Source of the DNA: Gibbula magus
Taxonomy: Eukaryota; Mollusca; Gastropoda; Trochida; Trochidae
NCBI GenBank assembly: GCA_936450465.1
Contig: OW388297.1
Coordinates: forward strand, 46,948,130-47,012,129
Direction of reading: 5' to 3'
Length of the DNA stretch: 64,000 nt
In this document: in pieces, positions 1-14,581 of the stretch
Layout of the letters: each line of letters opens with the position of its first letter
How positions within the stretch are numbered: the stretch's first letter is position 1
The notes under the pieces: model-generated
Database searches by the model: none
What the model saw: the letters and a program-made list of their open reading frames with translations, nothing else
What the model was told of the DNA's origin: nothing
Position numbers and translations under genes: made by a program

Positions 1-2517
1 TAATCCTAGTAAGGCACGGTGTATAGTATATACAAGACTAGATGTTATCAGTTCATGTTGCAGTTTACCAAAACTTTATATTGAGAGGGCATATAACGTT
101 ACTTGCTTTACTGATAAATGTAAATGATGGATTGTGTGTATACATCTAGATGGGAAAGACACCAATCTATGTCAGTTACATAGACAGAAAGTTTTTTGCT
201 TATCAATGTTACCAAAATTGTCATTCTACATGACAGTTATCCTGCGGTCGAATCAGTATAACGATTGGATACTTTACCACAAACTCATCAGTAACATAAA
301 TAGAATACAACTACTATTAGTACGTGTCAGTGAAAGCTTAATTTAATAAGTGCTAAATAGAATACAATGAAAAGTTCATACTAAAACGCAAAAACATGTT
401 ACATGCAAAGAAATAAAATATGGTCAATTTAATTCTAGTATGAATAAGGTATCAAATGATATAAGTGGTATAAAAAGTATAGTTTTTAAGTATTGACACC
501 ATGGCACTGACGACTAGATGATATTTAGACCTTGTCAACACCAACGCTGTGCAAGTGCTTCGATCTACATCATTAATTGTGAGGCTGCATGATTGCGATC
601 GTCTCGATTGTAAATACCACAGGACAGCTATTTGAACTTGTCTCGTTAACCATTATTGTTTCCAATTATTTTCATAAAAAGAACATGATGTTTTACCAAT
701 TGCATCTCCAAAAAGGAATGAAGGATCATTAATTGTGATCTTGATAGTCAGAAGACAGTTGTTTTATAGTTGATAATCACATATTTACATGCAATTACTC
801 AACTTCAAAGGTGAAAATTGAATACAGAGTTCGCTGAAGAAAATATTACAAAAATATGAAATCTGAAGGAATTATTTCTTTACGAATATCTCTAACAATA
901 TCGAAGAACTTGTTCATGTAAATGTTATCTCAAATTTGACTTCAAAATGAAATTATAAAAAAGTTGGGATTACAAATGCTACAGTATATAACGACCATTC
1001 TATACATGATATAATCTTTAGCTGACACATTGACAAAATTGATAGCATTTTTTAATATGTATTACATGTACACATGGTGTCTACATACTAGTTTATGTTG
1101 TCATACAATGTATAGCGTTATCAGCAAGATAAAACCTACCAATATTTCTATATCCTTTGGGGTCATATCTGGATATCAATGCAAATTACAAAAGTTTCGT
1201 GCCTGATAACGTCACACGAGTGGATATTTTTAACACCTGCAATAACCAATAGTTTGATAAAAATATTTTACTATTTCATAAACATTAAATCTATCAATGG
1301 TTCTTTCGACACATTTATTATCAAACATTTCCAGCATGTTGATATAATTAACACAAAGAAAAAATGTTAGCCCCCCACTAGTTTTTTCACTAAAAAAGTT
1401 TTCTTTCAGTGTCACTAAACGTAAATGTAAGATATGATGAAATCATAATTTAGCAGTTTAAGAAAGAAAAAATTAGTCAGATGACGTTTCGCTTGTTTTG
1501 GATATTTGCATTCAAAACAGTTTGGTATTTTAGTGTCCAAAATCAAGCAAGGTTATTCTGAGAAATTTAAGTGAACATTGGGTGGTGTGATGTGAACTGT
1601 TGAACGTTTAATAACGGCCTTTTGACCAAAAGTCACCAGTTATATGTACAGTAGTGTGAAGGTTCAAAGTCTGAGATTTTGGAAAAAAGCAATTTCAATA
1701 AAAGTTGCCAAATTTTATAATACCATTAGCCTTAACTGTTCTGACACGCTAAAATCACAGAGATGCATTTGATTAACGCATTGGACTCACAAGAATCCAA
1801 ACTGTATTCAAGGATCGTTTGATAACAAAAGTGTTGGAATTGTTGAAAAAGATGATGGAATTTCAACAACCAATTACGTCCTCAGTTTGCATGATGAAAG
1901 ACAATTTTAGTTTTATCATCGGAAACCTAAATCATTTCACATGATTTTATCACTAGAACAATAGTTAGTTTTGGAAACAAAAATCATTACCCTTACAACC
2001 TCTGTTGTAATTTCCCAAAATGTCAACATGAATGAATTTTGAAGACATTTGTCGCATAACCAACGGGTATGCTGTCGAGAGTGATTAATCCAGCCATATT
2101 ACCGTAATATATCCACAGAATCACATTTCAGTTTTAAATATACAGGGGGTGCTTAACTTCGTGTGTGTGTATACTTTGCTAAGTTGGGATTGAAAAAAAG
2201 ACAAACCAACTTCTTTGAAAGTACTTTTTGTTGTTTTTATTCAAGTTGCCTTTTGCTTTCGATCTAAGGGAAGCAGTTCTCGCCCCTCAGTGACCCAACT
2301 GATTAGCTAGGCAAAGTTACGTTCGCTGTCATTCTTCATTATACAATTAGTGTTTTTTTTAATACATATTTCTAAATAACTATGGTTAGGTCATGCACAT
2401 ATTACTGTTGTGTTCACTGAAACCAGACTTGATGGGTCATTATTTTGACTAGATAGAGCCGTTTTACAGTGCGTGTCCTCAATCACTTGCATATTTGGGC
2501 ACATTCGAACAAATTAT

Positions 2518-2579
2518 ACTCTGTCTGTTTGTCTCTCTGCCTCTGTCTGTCTTTGTCTCTCTGTCTCTGTCTCTGTCTC
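2518..2579 (+). repeat. TCTG/TCTC-rich microsatellite
   Basis: An imperfect run of tctg and tctc tetramers on the plus strand. It is absent from the matching places in units B (near 9,760) and C (near 15,880), so it arose or expanded in unit A after duplication. Confidence 0.9.
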
Positions 2580-5374
2580 ATAGCTTTATTGATTTGCATC
2601 TGCTGTAGAGATAGGTCTTCTCTACTAGAGACTCTACTGACAACTGCTGATACTGTTCTTGATGTACGAGATTATCATTGATAGACCCAAGAATGAGATC
2701 TTTGATTTGTACGCTTACTATTTCAGAGCAGGCGTAATCGACAACATTGCTGATAAGGGAGGGGAACGGTAACGAAGGAACAACACAAACACGGATAGTA
2801 TACATGAATTGGTGTGCCTCACTGTTGTTAATTGCAACTATAATCCGATTCAGCAACCACAATCTGAAGCAGCAGTCTTATAGTGAATACACCATAGCAA
2901 GATAGTGCCTGTTATATATGGAAGTCGAGGGTTACAGTTGTAATCAAAGACAATAAGGCTGACAATTCAACGCTCATAAAATAAACTGTATAAACGTACA
3001 CAGCACACGTTTTTAAATGAAGCAAGCTGTTAGTACTATATGCCTTACATGTACGTCTTGGAACGGCTGGTATATCCAGATCATAATGATGTCCTATAGT
3101 CTAAAGTACATTGCTTTGTTCAAGCTGTCAGAAACTCATGAGTGTATATAGACAATTTTTATCTTGTTAATCTGATAAAATATTGACCCAATGTTGTCAA
3201 TAACATATATTTTATAAACAAAATTATTCTGATTATTCGCAATGTTTGTTAATGACTTTATCATATTTGAGAATGAGGGAGTGAGATTGAAATCTTATTC
3301 ATGTTTGTTTAAATGAGGGTTTCATTCCATTTAACACGAATTGTAGATATTTTATCTAACTACTAAGGGATTCTTATAAAGTGAAATCGCTATATCAGTC
3401 TCCTAACTTGCCAATCCATTCAGTCAAATCTTTCCACACTCGATGTGTTGAATTTCCGATATAAAGTCATGGCTAGACTTTGCGCATTCTTGCAGTAGCT
3501 AACAGCTTATCATGGCCGGTTTGTTATTGATCCACGTATATGAAAAGTGCAACGTACAGTTCTAGACTGAATGCTACATCAATCTCTGTCAATTGAATTG
3601 ATGATCATGACATATCAGAGAAAATTATTTTGAATCTCATTTGATCAACCGAGATACTGAAATAACCTCAGTTTTGTCTCTGGTATGAACTTCAATCATG
3701 AATGTATAGATTATACAAGTTCGACAAGTTACATGTATAAGTAACACTAGCAAAAACAAGTACTTATTATGAAGGTCTTCCATTTCACTGGAGTGAATAT
3801 TATTTCATTCATTTACAGTATTCAACCTAGTTCAATAATCAATAAAACATTCTTGATGTTATGTCATTTAAGACATTTTCATTAATAATATGGTAATCCA
3901 TCAACAAATGGATTCATTTAGTCAATTCCCCATCATCGCGTTTTATATTTAATTACTCAGTTTTAAGTTAGTTAATGTAGATTCAAATTTAAAACTAATG
4001 CCATTATCTTAGAACATTACTTCAATCAATACTTCTAGATTCACGAAGTAAGATTCGTGAAGTTTCCTTTTAACACAATAATTTATTTCATCATAGGTAC
4101 ACATGTGCATGAACCTATGCATACATGTGTATACAAATGTTTGAACAATACAATTTGTGAACATATGATATATAATTGAGTAATTTGTGAATAAGTGCAA
4201 CAGGTTAATGCACATAATTGATGAAACTGATCACACTTATGATCAGTACAGTTCTGCAAGAAATAATGAAAACAAAAGTGGATTAACATGTGTATATATG
4301 TGTATATGGCACTCATTTCTCATTTCCAATGTTTAATCCTTTGTTACATTATACATTGCAAACTTATGAAGTTTCCATTACTAACTGTGCGTTCACTTTG
4401 TTACAAATCAAAATAAACTTGTTATAAATGTAAATGTAAAAATATGAACATCAAGGCATTGGAGACGACATTTTATTGATACATTGTCAACACCACCTCT
4501 GTGTATATGTTTATATCTAGATCATTAGCTGCGAGACAATGATATTGTTATTGGATACCATTTGAACGACTATTTGGTGTCTCATTAACCATACTTGTTT
4601 AAAAGTATTCCTGGCCACAAATAACACAATCGTTCCTCATGCTATGTACTTACTTGTTCATGGCTGTTTTTCAAAGATTCACATTGCTCTGTCAAATGTT
4701 TTCTGGTCCATATAAAGTATTTATATGTAAAGTTTGAATCAAAGGTACAATATGTAGGTGTGAAGTAAATACATCAAGATATTAGAAACGAATTTTTATT
4801 TAGACATTGTCAACAGAACTAGTGGATAAAGGCATTGATCTGTATATAATTATCTGTCTGTCTGGGTGGTAATGATCTTGTCCAATTGATCGACTATTTG
4901 AGGCCTCGTTAACCATACTTGTTTTAATATATTCTGACCACAAATAATACAATATTTAATGAACTCTCTTTGCATGAGCTGAGAGTTCAATAATTTTATT
5001 CATTGATAGTCACGTAGACACACATTGTATGATTGCCAATCATATACTATATGCAATAACTAAATTTGAAAGAAGGTATTGCACATATATAACATAATCA
5101 GTTCTCTACAAGTAACAAACTATCTGTTCTTATAATGTTTTTCTTAAAATTTGACTCCAAACATCAATAAAAGATGTTATCACTTAGAAGTTCAAGAAGA
5201 TATATTAGATATATTACAATCACTTTATGTAAATGAACTTTAGTAACTTTAGCTAATACATTTCAAACTTATTATTTTTTCCGATATATTGGTAACATGA
5301 ATAAAATATCTACATATTTACATCAAATTTTATTTAGTACGAGTTTCATTAAGAATTAAAATGGCTATTTAGTT

Positions 5375-6556
5375 AGCAGCTGTTAGACCAAAGCTGCTAT
5401 TGTTTGAGCCGTCGTATAACCAAGGTGAATTTTAGTTAGACCACGGCCGGAACTACTTTTTATACGATTCCGATGTTTACGTAGTTTCATTTTTTCGTCA
5501 AATGCTTGTATTGAAAGAAGTACATAACTAAAAAAACAACATTTTATTACATCAATAGTGTGTATACAGTTTGGAGAAGTCATTAAGTATGTACATGTAC
5601 AGTGATATCAATGTTTACGTTCAGAAGTATTCAGGTAGTTCTTCTCGAGCTCCGGCCTCCTTATCAACTTCGTTCATCATAGATACAGTTGACTAGACAA
5701 TACTTCCCGAAACCTATAAAATACTTTAAAAAACCTTGTGAAAAGTTATATTGAGTGAGTGAGTGAGTTATTGTTTAACGCCGCTTCGGCAGTATTGCAG
5801 CCATTAGCGGCGAAAGTTATATTGATATACTCATGATTATGATATAGTGTCTGTAGCATGCAAGTCATTGTTTGTTCAGTATTACACCATTTCAATCGAA
5901 GTTTTTAAAATATTAACACAGTGATGTAAACTTGCGTACTGTTTGAAACCAAATCTATTAAATATTCAGTTAATGTTACTTAACTAAGCAATGCCAATGA
6001 TCAATTTGAAAGTGAAGGGAGAAATTGAGATACACGAGTCCATATTCCCGCTAAACTTTCTAGGCTGCGTGAGATAGATAAACTTAATATTTTTTTTAAA
6101 GTTTCATGAAAAGTTACCTTGTAGTAGTTGTTATTCGTTATTATCATAATAATTCTTAACTCACAAACAAGCAGAACAATATTTCAATCCCTCAACGTAC
6201 GTCGAATTGAGCTGCAAATATCCACGTCTGAACATTTCAAATGCCTGTTTTCAAATGCCACGTCGCGAGTCAGAATTTCTCTCGCACGTTCAAATTGTGG
6301 AAATGCACTCTAACGCGATTTTCACGAGCTCTGTGGTATTGTTTTGATGCCAATTTCGTGTGTGGCATAATCTTCATATGTGTGCTTTATCCAAAACAAT
6401 ATAGTTCGCGATTTTTTAATATATTAAATTAGTTGATTAGATAAATCTTTACAAACGTATTATCATTTGGCAAAGATCTAAGTAAGTTGGAACGCGCTCG
6501 TGGTCTAACTAACCATTTCAACGATTAGACAACACGCCCTCATGGTCTAACTATTA
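5375..6556. mobile_element. Candidate inverted-repeat insertion in unit A
   Basis: A roughly 1.2 kb stretch of unit A with no full counterpart in unit B at 11,400-11,500. GTTAGACCA occurs twice near the left side (5,382-5,390 and 5,435-5,443). Its reverse complement TGGTCTAAC occurs twice near the right side (6,501-6,509 and 6,543-6,551). The sequence between each pair is also partly complementary across the element. Doubled, inverted sub-terminal motifs are typical of non-autonomous DNA transposons. No transposase frame is visible, the exact ends are uncertain, and unit B retains some similarity at the left edge, so this could instead be an old internal inverted repeat lost from B. Confidence 0.35.
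5755..5812 (-). mobile_element. 58-bp truncated SINE tail with 13-bp target duplication
   Basis: Read on the minus strand this is the gastropod SINE-type 3' end, 'gaagcggcgttaaacaata' followed by actc repeats. It is flanked by the perfect direct repeat AAAGTTATATTGA at 5,742-5,754 and 5,813-5,825, a target-site duplication. The insertion is therefore only about 58 bp long, a very short 5'-truncated retroposition of the SINE tail. It carries no tRNA-like head or promoter boxes. Confidence 0.8.
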
Positions 6557-8770
6557 CTTCTTCCCAGTTGTTGTCAAGATTCTTACCAATATTAATATTT
6601 TCCGAAAGGCAAGCTTAATCGAAACAAGATATATTGTCATGGGCATTAAAAAAAGTTTGAGTTTATATTCTATATAATTATCTGCATATATTCTACGAAG
6701 ACACCAACACAACACCAAAACGCGAAAGTAGTTATAAATCTATAGCTTCCCAAACTATCAAAGCACATAATCAGCATTCTTCAAGAGTAAATAGGACGTC
6801 CCGTGGTGTCTGAAATCTGCAGCTAATTCATATATTGCTGGGGGAAGACATAACTGTATTGATTTGTATCTGCTGTTGAGTTACCAAGTCCCAACTAGAG
6901 ATGTTTCTGACACTGATATTTTATGGTCCTGATTTACGAGATTTAACCTTGGAATTTCTAATAATCAAGTCTTTGATTTAGATGGTTTATCAAAGGTTAT
7001 CCAAATATACTGAACACAGCATATACATTCCTGTTAATAGTGATAACCAATCAGAAGAATAATCTATCCCTCTTCATTTGTGCCAATTACAGAATTTCTG
7101 CAACTGTTTTGAGTAAGGTCATATATATTGCGATCTGGTCCAGAAGATCCGACAATATCGTTCATCTGATTCGCTGGTGTTTACTGTAAGCACCAGAAAT
7201 CGATGTGTTGAATTGCCTATGTACAGTAACTTCATGTATATATTGGCTGGACTTTATTGGACACGTTATCATTACACGGACGACACAATGTAGCCAGGAT
7301 CAGTTCTGCTTCAGAAAAACGGAGAAGAAGTAGATAAAACCTACATATTGTTATGGTAAAATCTGCTTGATATTCTTGTACCAAACGTCTATGAACGGCG
7401 ACCTATCGCTGGCCTAAATAAGATTCTGATTTGTGTATGCCTGTTCATTCTGAGCCGTCACCAGTACGTTATCATACTGGCCAAGAAGAACGAATCTAAC
7501 AAATCCACCATGTGGATTCAAATAGACAATCCAGTTTCAAAGCAATAATTCCAGCCTAAATTCTTTGCAATTTGATCATCCTTCCACACACTGGTTTTGG
7601 ATTAATTGTAGAATTAAGTTTTGAATTGTAAACCTGAACATTCTAGTAATGCTATAATGTACAGCTTCCTTGTACGATAATAATATCATATTGTGGTATT
7701 AGAGTTATCATATGCAAGTGTACCATAAACACGCGCACACAAAATTACTGAAAAAAACTTTGACTCTGACTTTGAGATGCAGCTACACATGCAACGATGC
7801 GTGGACACCAACATATATTTACAACAAACGTACGTATGCTGAACTTCTTTCATATACATGGATCTTGTAATTTTGTCAATCCCATGATGGGTTGTAGCAT
7901 TTCTTTTAAAATAAAACATCAATGTACATTGATAGCTTTACAGGAGCCAGATTTATTATTTTACATTAAAAAGTAAAATCGCTATATGATTAATAATACA
8001 TGTAAATATTTCAATTCTTGATATCAATATTGTCAATTCGCCATGGGTTGTGTTGGTTACATTACATCATAAATCAATTGTTATCTTAACTCATTGATTT
8101 CATCTTCATACGTGCTTAACATTCATACACATATAATTTCAAAATAATTTTATTACACTAATTTCCATGTTTCTAAATGGACAAGAGCTCTAAAAAAAAC
8201 CTGCTGCCATTTCTCGATGAATGCAGAAAAAATGTGCAACCATACCTCGTGCATTCGTTCCCTGTGACGTCACAATACATCCAAAGAAAAGGTCGTGTCA
8301 GCCGGTTCTTATAACTGAGCGTAACATTTTTATGCAAAATGTGAAATACATATGTCATTTCGTCTTCACATCTCCGCCGATAACTGGAATATAAATTTAT
8401 TTTCCGAATGGGGCAATTAACTCAACGGTAACAGTTCTTTTTGATAGATACAGGTCATCAAGCTTGTTCACTCACAGAGCTACACTAACAGTAGCCATGT
8501 TTGAACATCGCGTGATATGCTAACGAGGGTTAATAACAAAATGCGTAAACCCGATAAAACGAACCCTGATTGTATGCATGTGGATGCTGGGGAAATGAAA
8601 TTGAATCCACTGCCGTTCTAGATTAAGGACTCCTCAATTTTGCTTCAGCCATGATTGTTGCGTGTAACAAGCTGCTGCCTCCCGTGATAAATGACAAATA
8701 AATTAGATTTGTGAAAATATTTAAAGAAAAACTTGTTGATTTTGTAATTATAAGGATTGTTTTACATGTT

Positions 8771-8847
8771 TTGTGCCTCTATCGAAGTATAACAGCAACA
8801 CGGGATGTTATACAAGTTGTTGTTGTTATTCTCTGATAGAGGCACAA
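8771..8847. other. Imperfect 29-bp stem with 19-nt loop (hairpin)
   Basis: The arms are 8,771-8,799 (beginning ttgtgcctctatc) and 8,819-8,847 (ending gatagaggcacaa). About 25 of 29 positions pair, including a perfect 13-bp base. The size is in the range of a microRNA precursor or a small fold-back element. It lies in a roughly 740-bp stretch (8,140-8,880) that unit A has and unit B lacks, so it may belong to an insertion. I do not recognise the sequence as a known microRNA. Confidence 0.6.
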
Positions 8848-8950
8848 CATACGTCAAACTTTCCTTAAATAATGGCTTCTTGCATTATATTTTACAAGTA
8901 ATAGCTTTGGTCAATATCAACATAGATTCATATTTAGTTTAAAGGTTATG

Positions 8951-11900
8951 ATTGTAATCCTAGTAAGGCATGTTGTCTATACTGCCAATCCTCTTTAAAT
9001 AGTGTTTCTCTAATGTTACAAATCTCACAGTTAGTATATGAAAGACTAGACGTTATCACTTTATACAGTAGTTTAGCAGAACTTTATAGTGAGAGGGCGT
9101 CTAACATTGCTTGCTTTACTGATCAATGTAAATGATGGATTTTGTGTATAAATCTAGATGGCAAAGACATCAATCTACGTCAGTTACATAGACAGAAAGA
9201 TTTTTGCTTATCAGTTTTGCTAAAATTGTCATTCTACATGAAATATATCAAGCCGTTGGATCAGTAATACGATTTAATACTTTATCCGAAAATAATTAAC
9301 ATACATAAAAAGTAACATAATAATTATATGGGAGACAACTACTTTTAGTGAGTGTCAATGAAAGCTTGAGTATATAAGTACAAACTAGAAATCAATGAAT
9401 AGTTTATAATATAATGCAAAGTCATGTAACATGTCATATATAAACAATGGTAAATTAAACTCTAGTATGTGTAAGTTTTCAAATGATATAAACTTCAGGT
9501 CAAAAGAAATGAATAAATAACGAGTTATTTCCCTTACATTTGGATTTTAATGAGTATACTGTGTTTGACTTATGGTATCTCGGTTATCCTCTATCTATAA
9601 CATATTTTGTATTTTTCAATTTTAATTATGTGTTAGTTTCCTCTAAAACAAGTCATTTTGTAGAATATCAGCGTTCTTTAAGTGTAAATATGACGCCCCA
9701 TCGTGGCCATGAATCAATTCATCTTCTGTGGATATTCCATATGACACTAGAGGAAGTCATCACTTCATTGATTTGTATCTGCTGTAGAGATAGATCGTCT
9801 CTACTAGAGACTCTACTGACAACTGCTGATACTGTTCCTGATGTACGAGATTATCATTGATAGTCTCAAGAATCAAATCTTTGATTTGTACGCTTACTGT
9901 TGGTAACGATTTCAGAGCAGGCTTAATTGACAATATTGCTGATAAGGAATGGGAACTTTTTAGAAGACACAACACGAACAAAGATAGTATGCACGAATTG
10001 GTGTACTTCAATGTTGTTTATTGTAACTTTAATCCGATTCAGGAACCACAATCTGAATCCGCATCCCTGCCCTGAGCAGCAGTCTTATAGTGAATACACC
10101 ATGGGTAGATAATGTCTGTTATCAATTGAAGTTGAATGTTACAGCTGCAATCTAAGACAATAAGCTGAACATTCAACACTCATAAAATATGCTGTACAAA
10201 TTTAAAGAACACTACATGTACGTTTTGGTACGGCTGGTATATCCAGATCATAATGATCTCCTATAGCCTACAGTACATTACTTTAAGCTGTCACAAAGTC
10301 ACAAGTGTATATAGACATTTTTTAAAATTATCTTTTTATCCTGATAAAAGATTGCCCAAATGGTGTCAATAACATATATTTCATAAAAAAATCTTCTGAT
10401 GTTTCTCTTCAAAGGCACAATGTATGTTAATGGCTTTATCATATTTGAGGATGAAGGAGTGAGATTGCAATCTTATTCATGTTTGTTTACATCTGGGTTT
10501 CATCCCTTTTAACACGAATTGTAGATATTTTATCTTACTATTAAGGGATTCTTATAAAGTGAAATCGGTATATCAGTCTCCTAACTTGCCAATCCATTCA
10601 GTCAAATCTTTCCACACTCGATGTGTTGAATATCCCATATACAGTCATGACTAGACTTTCTGCACTTCCGGCAATAGCTGATGGCTAATAGCTTAACCTT
10701 ACTTAGAAGAGTAATCACTGCCGGTCTGTTATTGACCCATGTATATGAAAAGTGCAACATACAGTTCTAGACTGAACGTTATATCAATCTCGGTCAATTG
10801 AATTGATGATCATGACATATCAGAGAAAATAATTTTGAACCTCATTTTATAAACCTATTTACTGAATAACATTACTTATGTCTCCGGTACAAATTCAATT
10901 ATAAATGTATAGCGTATACAAGTTCGACAGTTATAAGTTACATGTATAAGTAAAACAAGAGTTCCTAGTCAATACGAACTTTCTGGATATTATGTCATGT
11001 AAGACATTTTCATTAATAATATGGTAATCCTTTGCCTCAGGAAAATACGGAATATACAAGGGTCTTACAGTCCCGTACATCCACCGTGTAATTTATATAA
11101 TCAGTTCTTTAAAGTCGAATTACTTTTAAACAAACTATCTGTTCATATAATGTCCTTAAATTTGACTTCAAACATCAATAAAAGATGTTATCATTTAGAA
11201 GTTCAAAAGATATATTACAATCACTTGCTGTAACTGAACAATGATTGGTAACTCTTTTTAGTGACTTATGCTAACACATTTCAAACTTATTATTTGTTTC
11301 CGATATATTGGTTAATATGGTTATCATACTCGTAGTTTAAATACAATATCTTAATATTTACATCACATTTTATAATTGCTTAGTACGATTTTCATTAAGA
11401 ATTTAAATGGCTTATCAGTTATCAATTGTTCTACCGAGGAGATGTCAGAGTTCAAATTGAAATTTAACATAAATAAAAACACAGGAAACGTTTCTTATCA
11501 ACGTTCATCAACATTGTAAAATATCCAAAAGGTAATCTAAATCGAAACAATATCTTTTGTCCTAAGCATTAAATAAAATCTGAGTTTATATTTCATAAAA
11601 TTACCTCCCTCAACATATACTTCTTAACCTTAAAACATTATCTACATGTAGATCCTGTGAAGTAGTTATATTTCACTGGATTCCCAAACTATCAAACAAA
11701 CAATCACAATCCTTCAAGAGTAAATATGGCGTCCCATGGTGTCTGGAAATCAATGTATGCTTCGTAGCTTAACCATATAATGCTAGAGAAAAACATAACT
11801 GTATTGATTTGTAGCTGCTGTTGAAATACAACGTCCAAACTGGAGATGCTTCGGACACTGATAATTTATGGTCCTGATTCACGAGATTTAACCATGGAAT

Positions 11901-13320
11901 TTCTAATATTCAAGTCTTTGATTCAGATGGTTTACAAATGGTTATCCAAATATACAGAACATAAAAAACACATTTCTATTGACAGTGGTAGCTAATCAGA
12001 AGAATAATCTGTCCCTCTTCATTTGTTCCAATGACAGAATTTCTGCAACTGTTTTGGGTAAGGTCATATATTGCGATCTGGTCCAGAAGATCCGACAATA
12101 CCGTTCATCTGTTTCGCTGGTGTTTACTGTAAGCACCAGAAATCGATAAGTTGAATTGCCTATGTACAGTAACTTCATATATATCTTGGCTCGACTTTAT
12201 TGGACACGTTATCATTACACAGACGCCATAATGTGGCTAGGATAGGTTCTGGTTCTGAAAAAACGGAAAAGAAGTCGATGAAATCTACATATTGTGATGG
12301 TAAAATCTACCTGTTATTTCTGTACCAAACTTCAATGAAATGTGACATATCGTTGGCCAAGCAATAATTCCAGGCTAATTTCTCCACTCACTATTTTTTT
12401 ACTTATTGTACAGTTAAATTTTGCATTGTACTAAACATGAATATTCTAGTAATGTTGTGGATACAGTTTTCTTGTACAATAAGAATATAATATGATGGTA
12501 GTTAAGTTATCATATGCATGTTAAAAATAATGTGTAAAAATGAGGCCTCTAATACTGAAAAAGACTTTGAATCTGATTCTGAGATACAGCTACAACATTC
12601 TGAATATTATATGTGCATATTTTGCATATGCTGTTTTTCTTTCCTATACATGTACATGTACACTGAAATTTAATAACTGATGGGGAAATAAAAAATATAA
12701 ACAAAACAAAATGACAAAAACAACATCCTGATACATTTTTTTCAGGTTTTCTTCAACAAAATTAATAGCGTCAATGAAATGCCACAAATTCAGTTTGAAA
12801 CGAGTTATCTTCAAACTGTAAGTGGACTTTCCTGTTAATGTCACTAACTGATATCCCACTTTTTCACTATAAAATCATATATATGCCCTAATAAGGATTG
12901 GCGTAATATAATATTTTCCAGTGTAGTCAATTGCAAGGTTGTGTTCCTTCTAATTGTCACAATAATGACAAGACCAATAATTGGTTGTATAATTTCCTTT
13001 AAACATTACATTTACATTATTACCTTTAAAAGTGTCCATGTACCAGGTTTTATTATGTAATATTTTCCCATGTAGATACATTGAAAAGTAAAATCACTAT
13101 TTGACTTGTATTATATATAAATTTTGTAACTCTTGATATCAATAGTGTTCATTTGTCATGGGTTGTGTTGCTTACGTTAACGTCATAAATCACTTGTTTA
13201 TCTAAACACAATTATTTCATCTTGACATTCATACTCGTATAATGATTTCTATTATATTTTACCCAGTAATAGCATTGGTAAATATCAACATAGATTCATC
13301 TTTGGTTTAAAGGTTATGGT
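8951..13320. repeat. Tandem array unit B (about 4.4 kb, deleted relative to A)
   Basis: The second unit of the array. It begins at the same point as A (taatcctagtaaggca at 8,955) and ends where unit C starts near 13,325. It lacks the A segments at about 490-2,300, 3,900-5,100, 5,400-6,580 and 8,140-8,880. The junction near 11,040 joins sequence equivalent to A 3,900 directly to sequence equivalent to A 5,100, a deletion of about 1.2 kb. The longest frames (9,540-9,860 and 9,857-10,075) cover the 'tactagagactctactgac' module and are not preserved in A, so I call no gene. Confidence 0.85.
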
Positions 13321-14557
13321 TGTAATCGTAATAAAGCATTTTATTGATACTGCCAATCCTGTTTCTCTAATGTCACAAATCACAGTACTGATAACAGAGG
13401 ATGTATACATGAACACCAACTAGACGTTATCAGTTTTTACAGTAGTTTACCTTTATATTGAGAGGGCGTCTAACATTGCTTGCTTTATTGATAAACGTAA
13501 ATGATGGATTTTGTGTATACATTTGGACGGGCAATTAATCTACCTCAGTTAAATAGACAGAAAGATTATCAATTTTGCGAAAAATTGTAAATCTACATGA
13601 AATTTATCGTGCCCTCGAATCAGTAACTAACGATTGAATGTTTTAGAAAAACATCATTACTGAGTTAAAGTCATGTAACATGCAAATAAATAAATAAGGC
13701 AAATTATATTATTAAATGACGAGCAATGAAATACTGGGATTTTGAAATTATAGTATAGGTATCGGTATCAAATCTTATAAACTTGGAAAGGCATATAACA
13801 TGAATCTTCAAAAATGTACATCATTCAATATACCCTTTGAAAAAAGAAAAGGAAAATTTACAACAAAAGTGTGATTGATTTTTAAATCAGCGTTTAGAGA
13901 AAATTAAAAGGATGAAACGGATCACACTCATAAACATGTTCTGCAATAATTGATGAAAAATGTCAATTAAGATGAAAGATATGTTTCCGGAAGCAGGTAC
14001 TATTCTCAGTTGTTACTACCCCAGGATGCAAACAGTGCAAGATAACTCTGTTTAAAGTTAAAAAGGTCAAAATAAATGAATTTGACAATAAAGAGTCATT
14101 CCCCTACATTTGGATTTTAATGAGTATACTATGTTAGACGTTTGGTATTTCGGTTATCCTCTATATCTATAACATATTTTTTATTTTTTTATTTTAATTC
14201 TGTGTAAGTTAACTCTAAAACACGTAATTTTAAAGAATATCTTAATTTTTAAATGCTCTTTAAGATTTATAAATTCATATTTTCGATTTTTTTCTATAAG
14301 ATAATTAACAAGTGTTTAACTACATAATGCCTATTTCTGAATGGTATCATACCAATACTGAAACATCTTTATAAAAGAAAACACAAACAAATAATAGGAA
14401 ACATTTTATAGGAAACATTAGTGAGAACTGTTATTGGCGTATGTTTTCACCCAGTGCCAAAAATGAGTGCCAATTGTTGAACATTTGCTCTCTGGTGACT
14501 TTCTGTTTAACTACTTTAACTTTTTCTACACAATGACATCAAATTAGATTGTTCTTG

Positions 14558-14581
14558 AAAGTTAACGCGTGCGTTAACTTT
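14558..14581. repeat. 24-bp palindrome with two GTTAAC sites
   Basis: The sequence aaagttaacgc, two central bases gt, then gcgttaacttt forms an 11-bp perfect inverted repeat. It lies in unit C next to the block shared with A 490-700. It could be a protein-binding site or chance; nothing else here decides. Confidence 0.6.

Larger units (their letters stand above)
1..8950. repeat. Tandem array unit A (about 9 kb, non-coding)
   Basis: This is the first of three long colinear repeat units. Anchors shared with unit B (A to B): 1 to 8,955, 372 to 9,405, 2,590 to 9,770, 2,843 to 10,030, 3,244 to 10,428, 5,290 to 11,300, 6,600 to 11,520, 7,060 to 12,000, 7,920 to 13,050, 8,885 to 13,255. Anchors shared with unit C (A to C): 490 to 14,618, 2,180 to 15,535, 2,590 to 15,886, 3,060 to 16,548, 3,870 to 18,525, 4,410 to 19,683, 6,600 to 20,630. 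Unit A has extra material relative to B at about 5,366-6,580 and 8,140-8,880. I see no gene: all open frames are under 110 codons and are broken in the sister units. The unit may lie in an intron or between genes. Confidence 0.85.

Noticed and set aside
2091..2114. Short palindromic run near ccatattaccgtaatatatcc
   Set aside because: It is too short and AT-rich to distinguish from chance.
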